44,592 nucleotides of DNA from Alkalibacterium sp. MB6 (GTDB lineage Bacteria; Bacillota; Bacilli; Lactobacillales; Carnobacteriaceae_A). Position 1 is the first letter of the stretch. Each line of letters begins with the position of its first letter. Shown here in pieces: positions 16,491 through 26,500 of the stretch. The notes below the pieces were generated by a model. That model was not told the origin of the DNA. It did not search any database and saw only the letters and a program-made list of their open reading frames with translations. Position numbers and translations under genes: made by a program. The stretch spans positions 1 to 44,592 of the forward strand of contig NZ_PREX01000023.1 in NCBI RefSeq assembly GCF_009935905.1. The letters run 5' to 3'.

Positions 16491-17444
16491 ATGGATAATA
16501 CCCAGCAGTCTCAGTGGAGAAAAGCAATGAGTGAATTTAAAACACTCAAGAAAAGAAGATGGTCAAAACGCCAAAAGAAAGAGGCTTTATGGGGCTTGCT
16601 TTTTGTATCGCCCTTTATTATTGGTTTTTTAGGCTTCATGTTTTTACCAATGCTGTTCTCTTTTGTCGGAAGTTTTACTAACTATAACGTTACAAACCGA
16701 ATGGATTTTATCGGTTTAAACAACTTTAGACGAATGTTTACACAAGATGAGCTATTCACAACATCGCTTTATAACACTGCTTATTATGTCTTATTCAACG
16801 TTCCTTTGACTACCGCTGGAGGGGTGTTTTTAGCCGTTTTACTAAATCGTCAAATTAGAGGTATTCGAGTCTTTAGAACAATATTCTACTTACCATCGAT
16901 TTTGTCAGGGGTTGCGGTATATGTTTTATGGATGCAATTATTATCCCCTTCGTCAGGTTTAGTGAACACTATTTTATCATGGGTTGGCATCAGCGGACCT
17001 GCTTGGTTGTTTGATCCGCAGTGGACAAAACCAGCACTGATTCTTATGAGGATGTGGAGTGTCGGTGGAGCCATGCTCTTATATCTAGCCACTTTGCAAA
17101 ATGTACCGCGTCAGCTATACGAATCAGCTGAGGTGGACGGAGCAGGATCCTTTAAGAAATTTTTGAATATTACCTTGCCTATGATTACCCCTATCATCTT
17201 TTATGATGTGGTAACCTCAACCATTGGCGCATTTCAAATATTCCAAGAAGCTTACGTTATGACAGAAGGTGGAACCGGCGGACCGGCAAACTCCTTGCTG
17301 TTTTACAATTTACACATGTGGAACCAGGCTTTCGTTGCCCGTAATATGGGATACGCCATGGCCATGTCCATGATCTTGTTCATTATCGTCCTCGTTTTGA
17401 CTTTTATTAACTTGAAGTTGGCTCCAAGATGGGTGCATTACTAA
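16491..17444 (+). CDS. Sugar ABC transporter permease (MalF/UgpA type)
   Basis: This 317-residue CUT1-family membrane subunit has six expected helices, the first at about residues 32-55 (GLLFVSPFIIGFLGFMFLPM). The cytoplasmic EAA loop that contacts the ATPase is ESAEVDGAGSFKKFLNITLP at about residues 208-227. The N-terminal ~30 residues are basic and cytoplasmic. The start ATG follows CGAGGAGGTGTAGT. The gene is separated from the lipoprotein by a hairpin and followed 15 bases later by the second permease, so all are one operon. Confidence 0.93.
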   Translation: MDNTQQSQWRKAMSEFKTLKKRRWSKRQKKEALWGLLFVSPFIIGFLGFMFLPMLFSFVGSFTNYNVTNRMDFIGLNNFRRMFTQDELFTTSLYNTAYYVLFNVPLTTAGGVFLAVLLNRQIRGIRVFRTIFYLPSILSGVAVYVLWMQLLSPSSGLVNTILSWVGISGPAWLFDPQWTKPALILMRMWSVGGAMLLYLATLQNVPRQLYESAEVDGAGSFKKFLNITLPMITPIIFYDVVTSTIGAFQIFQEAYVMTEGGTGGPANSLLFYNLHMWNQAFVARNMGYAMAMSMILFIIVLVLTFINLKLAPRWVHY

Positions 17445-17459
17445 TGATGAAGACTAATA

Positions 17460-18395
17460 ATGGAGCGACTCTTTTGGAAAGGAGGAATTTATATCGCTAC
17501 TTCAGACGTATTGGCGGGAGACAAAGCCCAGCCTAAGGTTAAAAGAGAGCATTTTAAAAGTCAAAAAAGGCAGCAACTGATTGGTAAAATCATAGTCTAT
17601 ATTGTGCTAATCTTAGTTAGTGTTATATTATTGGCTCCTTTATGGTGGATGGTCAGTACCTCTTTAAAACCGATGGAGGAAATTGTTCGATTCCCACCAA
17701 CTTTTATACCCGAGACTATTCAGTTTGAGAACTATGCTCAGACCGTTCAAGCTTTCCCATTTTTCAAATACATGAGAAACACATTGTTCATCACTGTATT
17801 CGTTGTATTAGGTAATATTTTATCGAACTCCTTTATTGCCTATGGCTTTGCTAAAATTGACTTTCCGGGTAAAAATGTTTTGTTTGCACTTGTTCTGGCT
17901 ACGATGATGGTACCAGGCTTTGTCACTATGATCCCGCAATATATTTTGTTCACCAGAATTGGATGGGTTGGAACCTATTTACCATTGATTGTGCCCTCCT
18001 TTTTCGGAAGTGCCTTTAATATCTTTTTACTCAGACAGTTTTATATGTCAATCAATAATGAATTAACCGAGGCAGCACAAATTGACGGGGCCAACCATTT
18101 ATATATCTGGAGTCGTTTGATGATTCCTCTGACAAAGCCGGCTTTAATTACGGTTGGCATCATGTCATTTAATGGAGCATGGAACGATTTCTTAGGACCA
18201 TTGCTTTACATTACAAGAGAAGATATGTATACCTTGCAAATTGGATTACAGAGCTTTCAAAACCAATCAACCACCCAATGGAATTATCTGATGGCGGGAG
18301 CGACATTGGTTATGATACCAACTGTATTGTTATTCTTCTTTGCACAGAAATACTTTATTCAAGGAATGGATTTAACGGGAGGGACGAAAGGATAA
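17460..18395 (+). CDS. Sugar ABC transporter permease (MalG/UgpE type), start uncertain
   Basis: This CUT1 membrane subunit of at most 311 residues has six expected helices, with the first at about residues 42-62 (IVYIVLILVSVILLAPLWWM). Its EAA loop is TEAAQIDGANHLYIWSRLM, then IPLTKP. The first ATG, at 17460, has no ribosome binding site. A very strong AAAGGAGGA (17478-17486) lies inside that reading frame, and seven bases after its GGAGG core comes ATC (17493) in the correct frame, followed by Ala-Thr-Ser-Asp. The true start is therefore plausibly the non-canonical ATC, giving about 300 residues. The DUF624 gene overlaps the stop by one base. Confidence 0.88.
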   Translation: MERLFWKGGIYIATSDVLAGDKAQPKVKREHFKSQKRQQLIGKIIVYIVLILVSVILLAPLWWMVSTSLKPMEEIVRFPPTFIPETIQFENYAQTVQAFPFFKYMRNTLFITVFVVLGNILSNSFIAYGFAKIDFPGKNVLFALVLATMMVPGFVTMIPQYILFTRIGWVGTYLPLIVPSFFGSAFNIFLLRQFYMSINNELTEAAQIDGANHLYIWSRLMIPLTKPALITVGIMSFNGAWNDFLGPLLYITREDMYTLQIGLQSFQNQSTTQWNYLMAGATLVMIPTVLLFFFAQKYFIQGMDLTGGTKG

Positions 18396-19048
18396 TGGAG
18401 ATGAGAGAAGAGATGGATAACAGAGAAACACAAAACGGGAAAAGACAATCCGTTGTGGTGACCTTTACAGAATACGTTTCTGGATTGGCTCAACTAAATG
18501 TGCTTTGGCTGTTGTCTTCTCTTCTAATCTTGCCATTATTCGCTGCGACGGAAGCCGTTTTTTATTGCGTCACTCTATTAATTAAAAAACAACCTTTTCC
18601 TATTTGGAAGACATTTAAAGACTATGTTAAAGCTAACTTGTGGTCGAGTATTGGACGTGGAGCGCCATTTTTTATCTTAGGTTTAGTGATGCTAGTGGAT
18701 GCAATCGTTGTATCTGTCATGCCACGTACCAATACAATACGGCCTTTTCTGATGGGAGCATTGATCGTTTTATCTATTGTCTTTATTTTTCTCTTCTTTT
18801 ACCACCATGCAGGGGTGATAGATAGGAAAAAATCATTGAAAGAGAGACTACTTACGGCAATAGTCTATACTGGCCGTTACCCTTTATATTCTTTAGGACT
18901 AGTAGCGGTACTGTTATCTCAAGTCCTTCTAAGTTTATATTTTGTTCCTTTACTCTTTTTCTTCAGTTTAAGTTTTCCTGCCTTTTGCTTTACCCTTGTT
19001 TATCAAAGGGTAGGGGAGCGTATAAAAAACCTTGACCAGTTGACTTAA
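18395..19048 (+). CDS. DUF624/YesL-family membrane protein
   Basis: This 217-residue protein has about five hydrophobic segments. It is recognised as YesL-like (DUF624) from the N-terminal pattern VNVLWLLSSLLILPLFAATEA-type helix, FKDYVKANLW and FYHHAGVIDR. Such proteins are regularly encoded with CUT1 oligosaccharide importers; their molecular role is unknown. The ATG at 18395 overlaps the permease stop (TAATG). An in-frame ATG at 18401 has slightly better spacing to AAAGG. It is the last gene of the operon and is followed by a terminator. A second member of this family is encoded at 38016-38714 with the other importer. Confidence 0.85.
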   Translation: MEMREEMDNRETQNGKRQSVVVTFTEYVSGLAQLNVLWLLSSLLILPLFAATEAVFYCVTLLIKKQPFPIWKTFKDYVKANLWSSIGRGAPFFILGLVMLVDAIVVSVMPRTNTIRPFLMGALIVLSIVFIFLFFYHHAGVIDRKKSLKERLLTAIVYTGRYPLYSLGLVAVLLSQVLLSLYFVPLLFFFSLSFPAFCFTLVYQRVGERIKNLDQLT

Positions 19049-19071
19049 AATCAACTGAGCAAGGTTTTTTT
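19024..19071. terminator. Terminator of the importer operon
   Basis: The stem AAAAACCTTG-AGTTGA/TCAACT-CAAGGTTTTTTT overlaps the end of the DUF624 gene. It may also serve the convergent dehydrogenase gene. Confidence 0.88.
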
Positions 19072-19091
19072 GTTAATTAACTACGGCTACC

Positions 19092-20120
19092 CTATTTTGA
19101 ATGATTCAATACTATTTTTCCGATCGTGTGACCAGTCTTCAAGGCTGTGAAGGCATCTGTAATGGTGTCTTCATTCATTTCTAAATATGATTTGGACAGC
19201 GTTGTTTTAATCAAGCCTTGTTCGACTTGATTTTTCAACTCGGTTAAATACTCGTGCTGCTTGATCCAATCTGGCGTTTCATACACAGAACGGGTATACA
19301 TCAATTCATAGCTGAACTGAATGCTTTTGCCGAAATAACTCATCGGAAGAGGCTGCTTCAAGGGGAGTAAGGAACAGATACGTCCCTGTGGCTTAATAAC
19401 TTTTCCCGCTTCTTTACTATTGTCATCCGCTTTAGCAGCTAGTAAAATAGCATCTACTGATTCGATACCAAGTTCCTCGAGTTGCTCTTTAAAGGCTTCT
19501 TTGTGATTTATGACGTGCTTGAGGCCCATTTTTTTCAGATGATTTATACTATCCTCGCGAGAGGCTGTCCCTATAACTCGAAAGCCATAATTTAAAGCAA
19601 TTTGGCTGGCTATTGAACCGACGCCTCCAGAAGCACCAACGATTAAAAGGGTGGTCTCTTCGGGTTTTTGTCCCGTTTCAAATAATGATAGTCGGTCATG
19701 AAAGACCTCATAGGAAGTAAGAGCAGTTAGAGGTAAAGCGGCTGCTTCAGCGTGGGTCAGATTCCTCGGCTTCATAGCCACCATGCGTTCATCCACCACA
19801 TGATAATCTGCCATCGTTCCTTCAAGGTTGGTTGACCCTGGATAAAATACATCATCGCCTACTTTAAACAAATCGGAATCTGGACCACTAGCTACCACAG
19901 TTCCCGACACATCTCGACCTAAAACAGTAAAGGAATTATCGTTCTCTTTTTTCATTGCTCGTGTAGCTAAGTCAGTTGGGTTTACTGAAACTGCTTTTAC
20001 TTCTACCAGCAATTGGCGACCTGTTGGTTCGGGTACTGGTACCGTTCTTCTTTCAAAAGTAGGAAGGTCTTGGTCCAGTTGTGGAACGGTGAATCCAAAT
20101 TGTGTCATCTTCTTTTTCAT
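19092..20120 (-). CDS. Medium-chain dehydrogenase/reductase (quinone-oxidoreductase-like)
   Basis: This zinc-independent MDR-family NAD(P)H oxidoreductase has about 342 residues. It has an N-terminal GroES-like domain (VEVKAVSVNPTDLATR, LGRDVSGTVVASG) and a Rossmann domain with LIVGASGGVGSIASQIA. Cys ligands of structural or catalytic zinc are not evident, matching the quinone reductase/zinc-free alkenal reductase group. The frame extends to an ATG at 20129 that touches the ribosome binding site; the ATG at 20120, about eight bases after AAAGGA, is preferred. A minus-strand promoter lies upstream. Substrate unknown. Confidence 0.88.
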   Translation of the reverse strand: MKKKMTQFGFTVPQLDQDLPTFERRTVPVPEPTGRQLLVEVKAVSVNPTDLATRAMKKENDNSFTVLGRDVSGTVVASGPDSDLFKVGDDVFYPGSTNLEGTMADYHVVDERMVAMKPRNLTHAEAAALPLTALTSYEVFHDRLSLFETGQKPEETTLLIVGASGGVGSIASQIALNYGFRVIGTASREDSINHLKKMGLKHVINHKEAFKEQLEELGIESVDAILLAAKADDNSKEAGKVIKPQGRICSLLPLKQPLPMSYFGKSIQFSYELMYTRSVYETPDWIKQHEYLTELKNQVEQGLIKTTLSKSYLEMNEDTITDAFTALKTGHTIGKIVLNHSK

Positions 20121-20153
20121 ATTTTCCATCCTTTCATTTTGTTGTGTAAGTTT

Positions 20154-20182
20154 AGTCTAGCGATTTCAAGGTTAAATGGCAA
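20154..20182 (-). promoter_or_regulatory. Promoter of the MDR dehydrogenase gene
   Basis: On the minus strand, TTGCCA (20182-20177) and TAGACT (20159-20154) are 17 bases apart. Confidence 0.6.
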
Positions 20183-20216
20183 TGACAAGCGTTCTTTTTA
20201 ACATTTCATTAATATG

Positions 20217-20230
20217 CCATTTTAAAATGG
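20217..20230. promoter_or_regulatory. 14-bp perfect palindrome in a divergent intergenic region
   Basis: CCATTTTAAAATGG is perfectly self-complementary and lies between the divergently transcribed dehydrogenase and aminopeptidase genes. It is a candidate operator; the regulator is unknown. Confidence 0.45.
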
Positions 20231-20341
20231 TTTAATTTTCGATAGAATAGATGAATGACCCTTTCAGAATAGTTAGACTTACATAATAATAATGGACATG
20301 AAAAGCGGTCGGTTAGATAAGCTTAGAAAGAGGATGACAAG

Positions 20342-21286
20342 ATGACTAATTATATCGATAATGCGATTAAAGTATTTGAGAACAATTTCAATTTGAAGAA
20401 AGATGAAAAAGTAGTTATTATCACTGATGATCGTATGAGACGCGAAGCCATGCCTTTTTATGAAGCTGCCTGTATTAAAGGGAACGAGACTGTATTCCTA
20501 CAGTTTCCTGCTAATTATAAATCAGGAGAAGAACCACCCCTAATCATTGCTCAAGCTATGAAAGACGCCGATGTTGCTTTGTGTGTGACATCAGCCAGTC
20601 TGACACATACTCATGCAAAAAAAGAGGCTGCTGCAACAGGCACCCGAATTGGAACCATGCCAGGTATGACATTGTCCATGTTAGAAAAAGGGGCTATCGA
20701 AGCTGATCCTAAAGTAGTGGAAGAGCTGACTGCTAAATTTACAACACTACTAGACCAAGCCTCTGACGTCACAATTGAGAAAGATGGAGAAGTCCTTAGC
20801 TTTTCAATAGCTAACAGAAAAGGTATTGCCAGTACGGGTATTTTCCGCGAGAAAGGTCAATCAGGGAATGTTCCATCTGGGGAAGCGTTTATTGCTCCAC
20901 TAGAAACATCTGCAAATGGAAAATTAGTCGTTGATGGATCCATTGCTCAAATCGGTAAAGTGACAGAAGTGGTAACCCTAACTATTGAAAATGGGCGATT
21001 AGTAGAGGCAACGGGCGACCAAGGGGAAGACCTCTTAACTCTCCTTGGAAAAGATAAAGGCCGTCTCATCGCTGAATTTGGTATTGGTACAAATCCCGCT
21101 GCTCGGATCACTGGAGTCGTATTAGAGGATGAGAAAGTATTTGGAACGATTCACATCGCTTTCGGCTCAAATAAACCATTCGGTGGAGAAACAGAAGCTG
21201 GTGTTCACATTGACTGCGTAGTAAAAGCACCTACTGTATGGATAGATGGTAAAAAAGTGATGGAAAATGGACAAGTTGCTGATTAA
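20342..21286 (+). CDS. M29-like aminopeptidase
   Basis: This 314-residue cytoplasmic protein resembles thermophilic (M29) metallo-aminopeptidases and their NicX-like relatives. Conserved-looking segments are NVPSGEAFIAP, AEFGIGTNPAA, GTIHIAFGSN and the final VHIDCVV, whose Glu and His residues correspond to expected metal ligands. The N-terminal half (VVIITDDRMRREAMPFYEAA) is the usual domain that binds the peptide end. It is shorter than classical AmpS (about 410), so the exact subfamily is uncertain. The start follows AGAGGATGACAAG. The VanZ-like gene follows after 31 bases. Confidence 0.8.
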   Translation: MTNYIDNAIKVFENNFNLKKDEKVVIITDDRMRREAMPFYEAACIKGNETVFLQFPANYKSGEEPPLIIAQAMKDADVALCVTSASLTHTHAKKEAAATGTRIGTMPGMTLSMLEKGAIEADPKVVEELTAKFTTLLDQASDVTIEKDGEVLSFSIANRKGIASTGIFREKGQSGNVPSGEAFIAPLETSANGKLVVDGSIAQIGKVTEVVTLTIENGRLVEATGDQGEDLLTLLGKDKGRLIAEFGIGTNPAARITGVVLEDEKVFGTIHIAFGSNKPFGGETEAGVHIDCVVKAPTVWIDGKKVMENGQVAD

Positions 21287-21317
21287 TTTATAGACATAAG
21301 ACACCCAAAGGAAGTGG

Positions 21318-21995
21318 ATGATGGTACTAAGACATAATGGAAAGAATGCACTAGCTATGTTTCTGTCATGGGGACTAGTTCTTTTGTGGATGGGGATTCT
21401 ATTTTGGTTTTCATCACAGCCAGCGACAGAATCTGCCCAGTTAAGTATAGGTGTAATGGAAGTAGGCAGACGATTTGTTAGTCATTGGGAAGGGATCGGT
21501 ATTCTCTCTTTTATTATCATTTACCATATCGTTCTAGTCTGGGTAGTCCGAATGAAGTCACATTACATCATCAAAATTTTATTGTTTTTACTATTCTTGG
21601 TGATGTCTCTATCTGCTGTATACGTCATTCTTAGAGTCATCCTACCTAGAGTCGATTCTTTTGGCATCTTTCAGATGAACAGGTGGGTCATCCACCGCTA
21701 TTTAAGAAAATACGCCCACTTTTTTATCTATTTGTTTTTAGGCGGCGTTGTAAAAAATGCGCTGACCGTATCTGGACTAAAAGGATGGAAATCGATTGGG
21801 TTAGCTATTCTCTTGTGCTTTTTATATGCTGTTTTCGATGAAATTCATCAATATTTTGTTCCCGGTCGTATGCCGCTTGTCATGGATGTCATAATAGATA
21901 CAGCCGGAGCAACCGTTGGAATTATTCTCTATTCTTCGGTAAATGGATTATTTCAGTTAATCAAAACGAAGCAAAGAACTGTTTCTCTTTTTTAA
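21318..21995 (+). CDS. VanZ-like membrane protein
   Basis: This 225-residue membrane protein of the VanZ/teicoplanin-resistance-like family has about five hydrophobic segments. The family pattern is LVLLWMGILFWFSSQPA near the N-terminus, RKYAHFFIYLFLGGV in the middle, and the C-terminal DEIHQYFVPGRMPLVMDVII and DTAGATVGI motif. In enterococci VanZ gives low teicoplanin resistance, but most chromosomal homologues have no assigned role. ATG codons at 21318 and 21321 are both possible after AAAGGAAG. A weak hairpin (21975-22008) overlaps its end and may terminate both this and the convergent gene. Confidence 0.88.
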   Translation: MMVLRHNGKNALAMFLSWGLVLLWMGILFWFSSQPATESAQLSIGVMEVGRRFVSHWEGIGILSFIIIYHIVLVWVVRMKSHYIIKILLFLLFLVMSLSAVYVILRVILPRVDSFGIFQMNRWVIHRYLRKYAHFFIYLFLGGVVKNALTVSGLKGWKSIGLAILLCFLYAVFDEIHQYFVPGRMPLVMDVIIDTAGATVGIILYSSVNGLFQLIKTKQRTVSLF

Positions 21996-22008
21996 GGGAA
22001 GCAGTTCT
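21975..22008. terminator. Weak hairpin between convergent genes
   Basis: The stem AGAACTGTTTCTC/GGGAAGCAGTTCT contains G-T pairs and lies across the VanZ stop codon, with only a short T-tract. Confidence 0.45.
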
Positions 22009-22013
22009 ATTAG

Positions 22014-22853
22014 TTATAAAAACAAATCCAATTGTTGTGGGCCTAAACCGTCAAACGACAAACCAAGCAGGGACTGCAACTGTTTTGCATTAGGGGCGGC
22101 GTGTCCGCCAGAATTGTTATTGAATATAACACACACTTCTTTTGATTCTTTTTCGAGTTGGTTCACATTATCTTTCATACCTTCTAATTCCTCAAGAGAA
22201 TAATTGTACAAAGTTCGTTCGGCACGCCAATCTGTCACGTTTTCACCGAGCCATCCCTCATAGTTACGTCCATGCAGTCTAACAAAGCTAAGCTCACTAC
22301 TTGTATTTGCAATTATTTTAGGCACGCTATTATTCGGCGTTTGCGGCTGGTCAACGACCACATGTGTCATATCCAGCTGGGTCAACAAGTTTAACGTATG
22401 ATCTCTATTGACCTCACTAAACCAACTTTGATTGCGGAATTCTACTGATAAAGGTAACCGTCCCATATGCTTACGTACGAAACGAATATAATTTACATTC
22501 TTTCGTGTACAATCAAAAACCGGTGGGAATTGGAAGAGAAAGGTTTTGACTTTTTTAGATTCAATCATTGGTGAGAAAGCTTCTGTATAAATACTAAAAA
22601 CGTCTTCCATAGAATTAAAATCCTCTTCAAAAGATCTATGCAGGGTCATGACGCTGTAAGCTTTAGGTATAAAAGTAAAAGATTTAGGCGTTTTTTTAAT
22701 CCACTGAGCGATGTTTTGTTTGGACGGGATAGCATAAAAACTAGTATCTAGTTCAACTACTGGGAAATGACTAGCATATTCCTCTAATTTGCGCTGTCTA
22801 TTTCGTTGTATAGAATCATGATCGCTCCATCCAGTTAATCCAATCGTAATCAC
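22014..22853 (-). CDS. DUF72 domain protein (YecE/YunF-like)
   Basis: This 279-residue TIM-barrel-like protein of the DUF72 family is recognised by IGLTGWSDHD, FPVVELDTSFYAIPS, FLFQFPPVF, LPLSVEFRNQSWF, VRLHGRN and VCVIFNNNSGGHA. It has no signal peptide. The biochemical function of the family is not established. The GTG start overlaps the stop of the upstream YaiI/YqxD gene by four bases (GTGA), so the two genes are a translationally coupled pair. Confidence 0.93.
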   Translation of the reverse strand: MITIGLTGWSDHDSIQRNRQRKLEEYASHFPVVELDTSFYAIPSKQNIAQWIKKTPKSFTFIPKAYSVMTLHRSFEEDFNSMEDVFSIYTEAFSPMIESKKVKTFLFQFPPVFDCTRKNVNYIRFVRKHMGRLPLSVEFRNQSWFSEVNRDHTLNLLTQLDMTHVVVDQPQTPNNSVPKIIANTSSELSFVRLHGRNYEGWLGENVTDWRAERTLYNYSLEELEGMKDNVNQLEKESKEVCVIFNNNSGGHAAPNAKQLQSLLGLSFDGLGPQQLDLFL

Positions 22854-23347
22854 CTTATGTCGTCACGTCCTTCTTGATTATTATCTCCTATTAATTGTTC
22901 TTTGATAATACGTTCAAGCAACTCCTCAAAAGGCTGCTGATCTTCACTTGCAAAAGGGGCCAAAGATTTTACTCGACTTCTTTTGTTCGTCCGTCTTTCT
23001 TTTGCAGATAAATGCCTCCCATCAATCAGTTGCTGGATAATGGTTTCTGTGTATTCATAGCCATCGTGATGAAGAACTCGGCACCGTTTAGGAAGAAGCA
23101 TAGAGGCCAAACCGAAATCATTGGTCAACACAATATCGCCTTCCTTGGCCAAAGCAACTATTTTAAAATCAGCCAGATCGCTCCCTTTATCTACCCAGAT
23201 TCGTTTAACCCATTCAGGCATGTCAGTAGTAGAGTAGTGAGAAATACTTGATACGAGAAGGACAGTTAAGTCATACTGACCAGCTAATTTTATGATGTTA
23301 TCTTTTTTTGGACTGGCATCAGCGTCCACTATGATGGTCACGCTCAA
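22850..23347 (-). CDS. YaiI/YqxD (UPF0178) family protein
   Basis: This 165-residue protein of the YaiI/YqxD family, related to PIN/NYN-type nucleases, shows IIVDADASPKKD at the N-terminus, VDKGSDLADFKIVALAKEGD, IVLTNDFGLASMLL and HLSAKERRTNKRSR. Acidic residues in the first motifs fit the fold, but no activity has been established that I can assign. The start is TTG at 23347 (AAAGGATGTGA upstream), with a GTG two codons later as alternative. It is the first gene of a two-gene unit with DUF72. Confidence 0.92.
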   Translation of the reverse strand: MSVTIIVDADASPKKDNIIKLAGQYDLTVLLVSSISHYSTTDMPEWVKRIWVDKGSDLADFKIVALAKEGDIVLTNDFGLASMLLPKRCRVLHHDGYEYTETIIQQLIDGRHLSAKERRTNKRSRVKSLAPFASEDQQPFEELLERIIKEQLIGDNNQEGRDDIR

Positions 23348-23490
23348 TCACATCCTTTTTCTTTAGTTTATCATAGACAGATCAGAAGTTACCATACCCT
23401 TGTTTCAGAAATTAACGTCATTTAGAGTGATAAAGAGGGCCGTCTGTTGACATCGGTTACAAAAAAGCTTAATCTTAAAGAGATTGTTTG

Positions 23491-23539
23491 AGTATAAATT
23501 AAACTAACTATATGTAACAATGAAGTGTAAACGATTTAA
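23491..23539 (+). promoter_or_regulatory. Control region of the GH2-uxuB unit: near-palindrome and cre-like site
   Basis: AGTATAAATTAAACT (23491-23505) is a near-palindrome upstream of a possible -10 element (TATATG). TGTAAACGATTTAA (23526-23539) matches the CcpA cre consensus TGWAANCGNTNWCA at 13 of 14 positions. This suggests catabolite repression plus a specific regulator. Both are consensus reading only. Confidence 0.5.
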
Positions 23540-23574
23540 CGAAAACGAGGCTTTTTAGGAATGGGAGCTTAAAG

Positions 23575-26500
23575 ATGAATAGACATAAAGTGTTTACTGA
23601 CGGATGGCAATTTGCAAAAGTAAAGGGCTTATCCGGCGACTACCCAACTGAATTCTTACCAGTCGAATTACCTCACGACTGGTTGATTGAAGACACGCTA
23701 AATTTATATCAAGATAGTATTGGTTGGTACAAGAAAGTATTTACATATGATGGACAGTCATCGTCAGTGAGTATTTATTTTGACGGAGTGTATATGGACT
23801 GCGTTATTTTCGTGAACAACCAAAAGATAGGCGAATGGAAATATGGCTATTCTGCTTTTGAGTTTGATATCACATCAGCTTTGACTATCGGAGAAAATGA
23901 AATGGTAGTGAAGGTGACTCACCAATCACCCAATAGCCGTTGGTATACAGGTGCAGGGATCTATAGGGATGTCTGGTTAAGTGAACGTGGCCCATCTTAT
24001 ATTGAGAGTAATGGTTTGTATATCACAACAACGAAAGTAGCTTCAACGTCTTATCAACTTGATGTTGAGACAAGTGTTAAAGTAGAAGACGACCTTATCT
24101 TAGTACAGAAAGTTACTGATAAAGGGAGAACCATAGCTACTAGTGAAGAACCAGTAAATAGTTCAGGAACTAAAATGACAACGTTCTCTCAACTAGATGT
24201 TGAAGAATGGAGTCCCAATCATCCCAAGTTATATGATTTGGAAACGACATTAGTTGATCCGGTGAGTCAGCGAGTCATTGAGAGACAAACCACAGCGATA
24301 GGGTTTAAAACAGTAGATATGATTCCAGATAAAGGGTTCTTTTTAAACGGTCAATCGATGAAATTAAGAGGGGTTTGCGAACACCATGATTTAGGCGCTT
24401 TAGGTTCAGCTTTTAATGTGTCTGCTATGAGAAGACGCATGACCCTACTAAAAAATATGGGTGTGAATGCGATTCGAACGTCTCATAATATGCCAGCAAA
24501 AGCCTTTATGCAACTGGCAGATGAGATGGGATTTTTAATTGTCTCTGAATCATTTGATATGTGGGAACGGCCAAAAACAACGTATGATTACGCTCGATTT
24601 TTTAAAGAATGGGCATATGAAGATGTGAAGAGTTGGGTCAAGAGAGACCGAAATCATGTTAGTTTAATGATGTGGACCATTGGAAATGAAATTTATGATA
24701 CGCACGCAGATGAACGTGGACTTGAGATTGCTAAAGAACTGGTCTCCTATATTAAAGAATTTGATCCAAAAGAGAATGCGAAAGTAACCATTGGCTCTAA
24801 CTATATGCCGTGGGAAAATGCGCAAAAGGTAGCTGACTTTATAAAGGTTGCTGGTTACAATTATGGTGAGAAATACTATGAAGAACAACATAAAGAGCAC
24901 CCGGATTGGGTTATTTACGGAAGCGAAACAGGGTCAATTGTTCAAAGCCGAGGTGTTTACCATTTCCCTCTTAAACAATCTGTTCTTGCTGATGATGATG
25001 AACAATGTTCTGCTTTAGGAAACAGTGCGACCAGCTGGGGGGCGAATTCTCTAGAACAGTTATTAACTGAAGACAGAGATACGCCTTATTCACTCGGGCA
25101 ATTCATCTGGACTGGTTTTGATTATATCGGAGAGCCCACACCTTACCATACTAAAAACTCTTATTTTGGACAGTTGGATACAGCAACTTTTCCAAAAGAT
25201 ACGTATTATATATACCAAGCAGCTTGGACTGAATTCAAAACAAACCCAATGATCCATCTGTTTCCCTATTGGGATTTTAACCCTGGGCAAACAATCGATG
25301 TGCGCGTAGCAACGAATGCCCCTAGAGTAAAGCTCTTTTTAAATGATAAAGAAATTGGAGAGCGATTGATCAATCATCAAGAAGACTATGACATCATTCC
25401 GAGTTGGCAGGTTGCTTATGAACCAGGCGAATTGAAAGCTATTGCTTACGACGAACAAAACCAAGAAATCGGCCGTAGTATCAGGCATTCTTTTCTAGAT
25501 GCTAAGAAAATCAAGCTGAATCCAGATAAAACGGAACTCATTGCTGATGGAAAAGATTTAATCTTTGTAGAGGTAACGGCAGAAGATCAATACGGCCATT
25601 CAGTTGAAAATGCGACCAATAGAGTAACAGTTGACGTGACGGGTGCAGGTCGTTTAGTCGGTTTAGATAATGGAGACAGTACGGATTACGACCAATACAA
25701 AGGGGTATCTCGCCGCTTGTTTAGTGGAAAAGTGATGGCTATCATTCAAGCAACTGGAGAAGAGGGCTCAATTAACATAGACATTCGTTCAAAAGGCCTT
25801 GAGTCAGCCCGCATGGCGTTAAGATCAATAAAAGCAGATGATGCGCCAACAACTGGTGTAAACACTGCGAACGTTAATCTTCCTATTGAAACGGGTCGCT
25901 TGGATGACACACCTGTTAGAAAAATAGAATTGACCAGCTCTCATGGGCAGCATTTGCATCCTGAGGTTAAACGAACCATTGTTAAGGCCGTTGTTTACCC
26001 AGAAGATGCAACATACAAGGATGTAGAATGGAGTATCGTCAATGATGCCGGTGTCGACATGACTCATGCAGAAATCAAAGCAGATGGCAGTCAAGCAACG
26101 ATTATTGCCAAAGGCGATGGACCTTTCCGTGTAAGATGCACGAGTAAAAATGGAACAGAAAAAGTTAAACTCATTTCTGAGCTTGATATGGTCATTACCG
26201 ATATGGGCTTGGCTTACAAAGACCCCTATGAATTAGTATCCGGTTCTTTATACGATAATTTCCGAGGAGACTTGTCGAATGGGAATGAAAGGGGGGTGGC
26301 TACTAGTCGAGACGGGGAAACAGTGGTTGGCTACCATGACATCGACTTTGGATCATACGGTTCCGACCGAATCACCTTACCTATTTTCGCTTTAAGTGAT
26401 GAGGATTACCTAATTGACATTTGGGAAGGTGACCCTAAAGATAAATCGAGCACGAAGTTACTGGAAGCCCATTACCAAAAAGAATCACGTTGGAATACTT

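Noticed and set aside
18179-18394. 5' extension of the DUF624 gene into the upstream permease gene
   Set aside because: It would overlap the conserved permease C-terminus by over 200 bases in another frame. The ATG at 18395 gives the normal family length.
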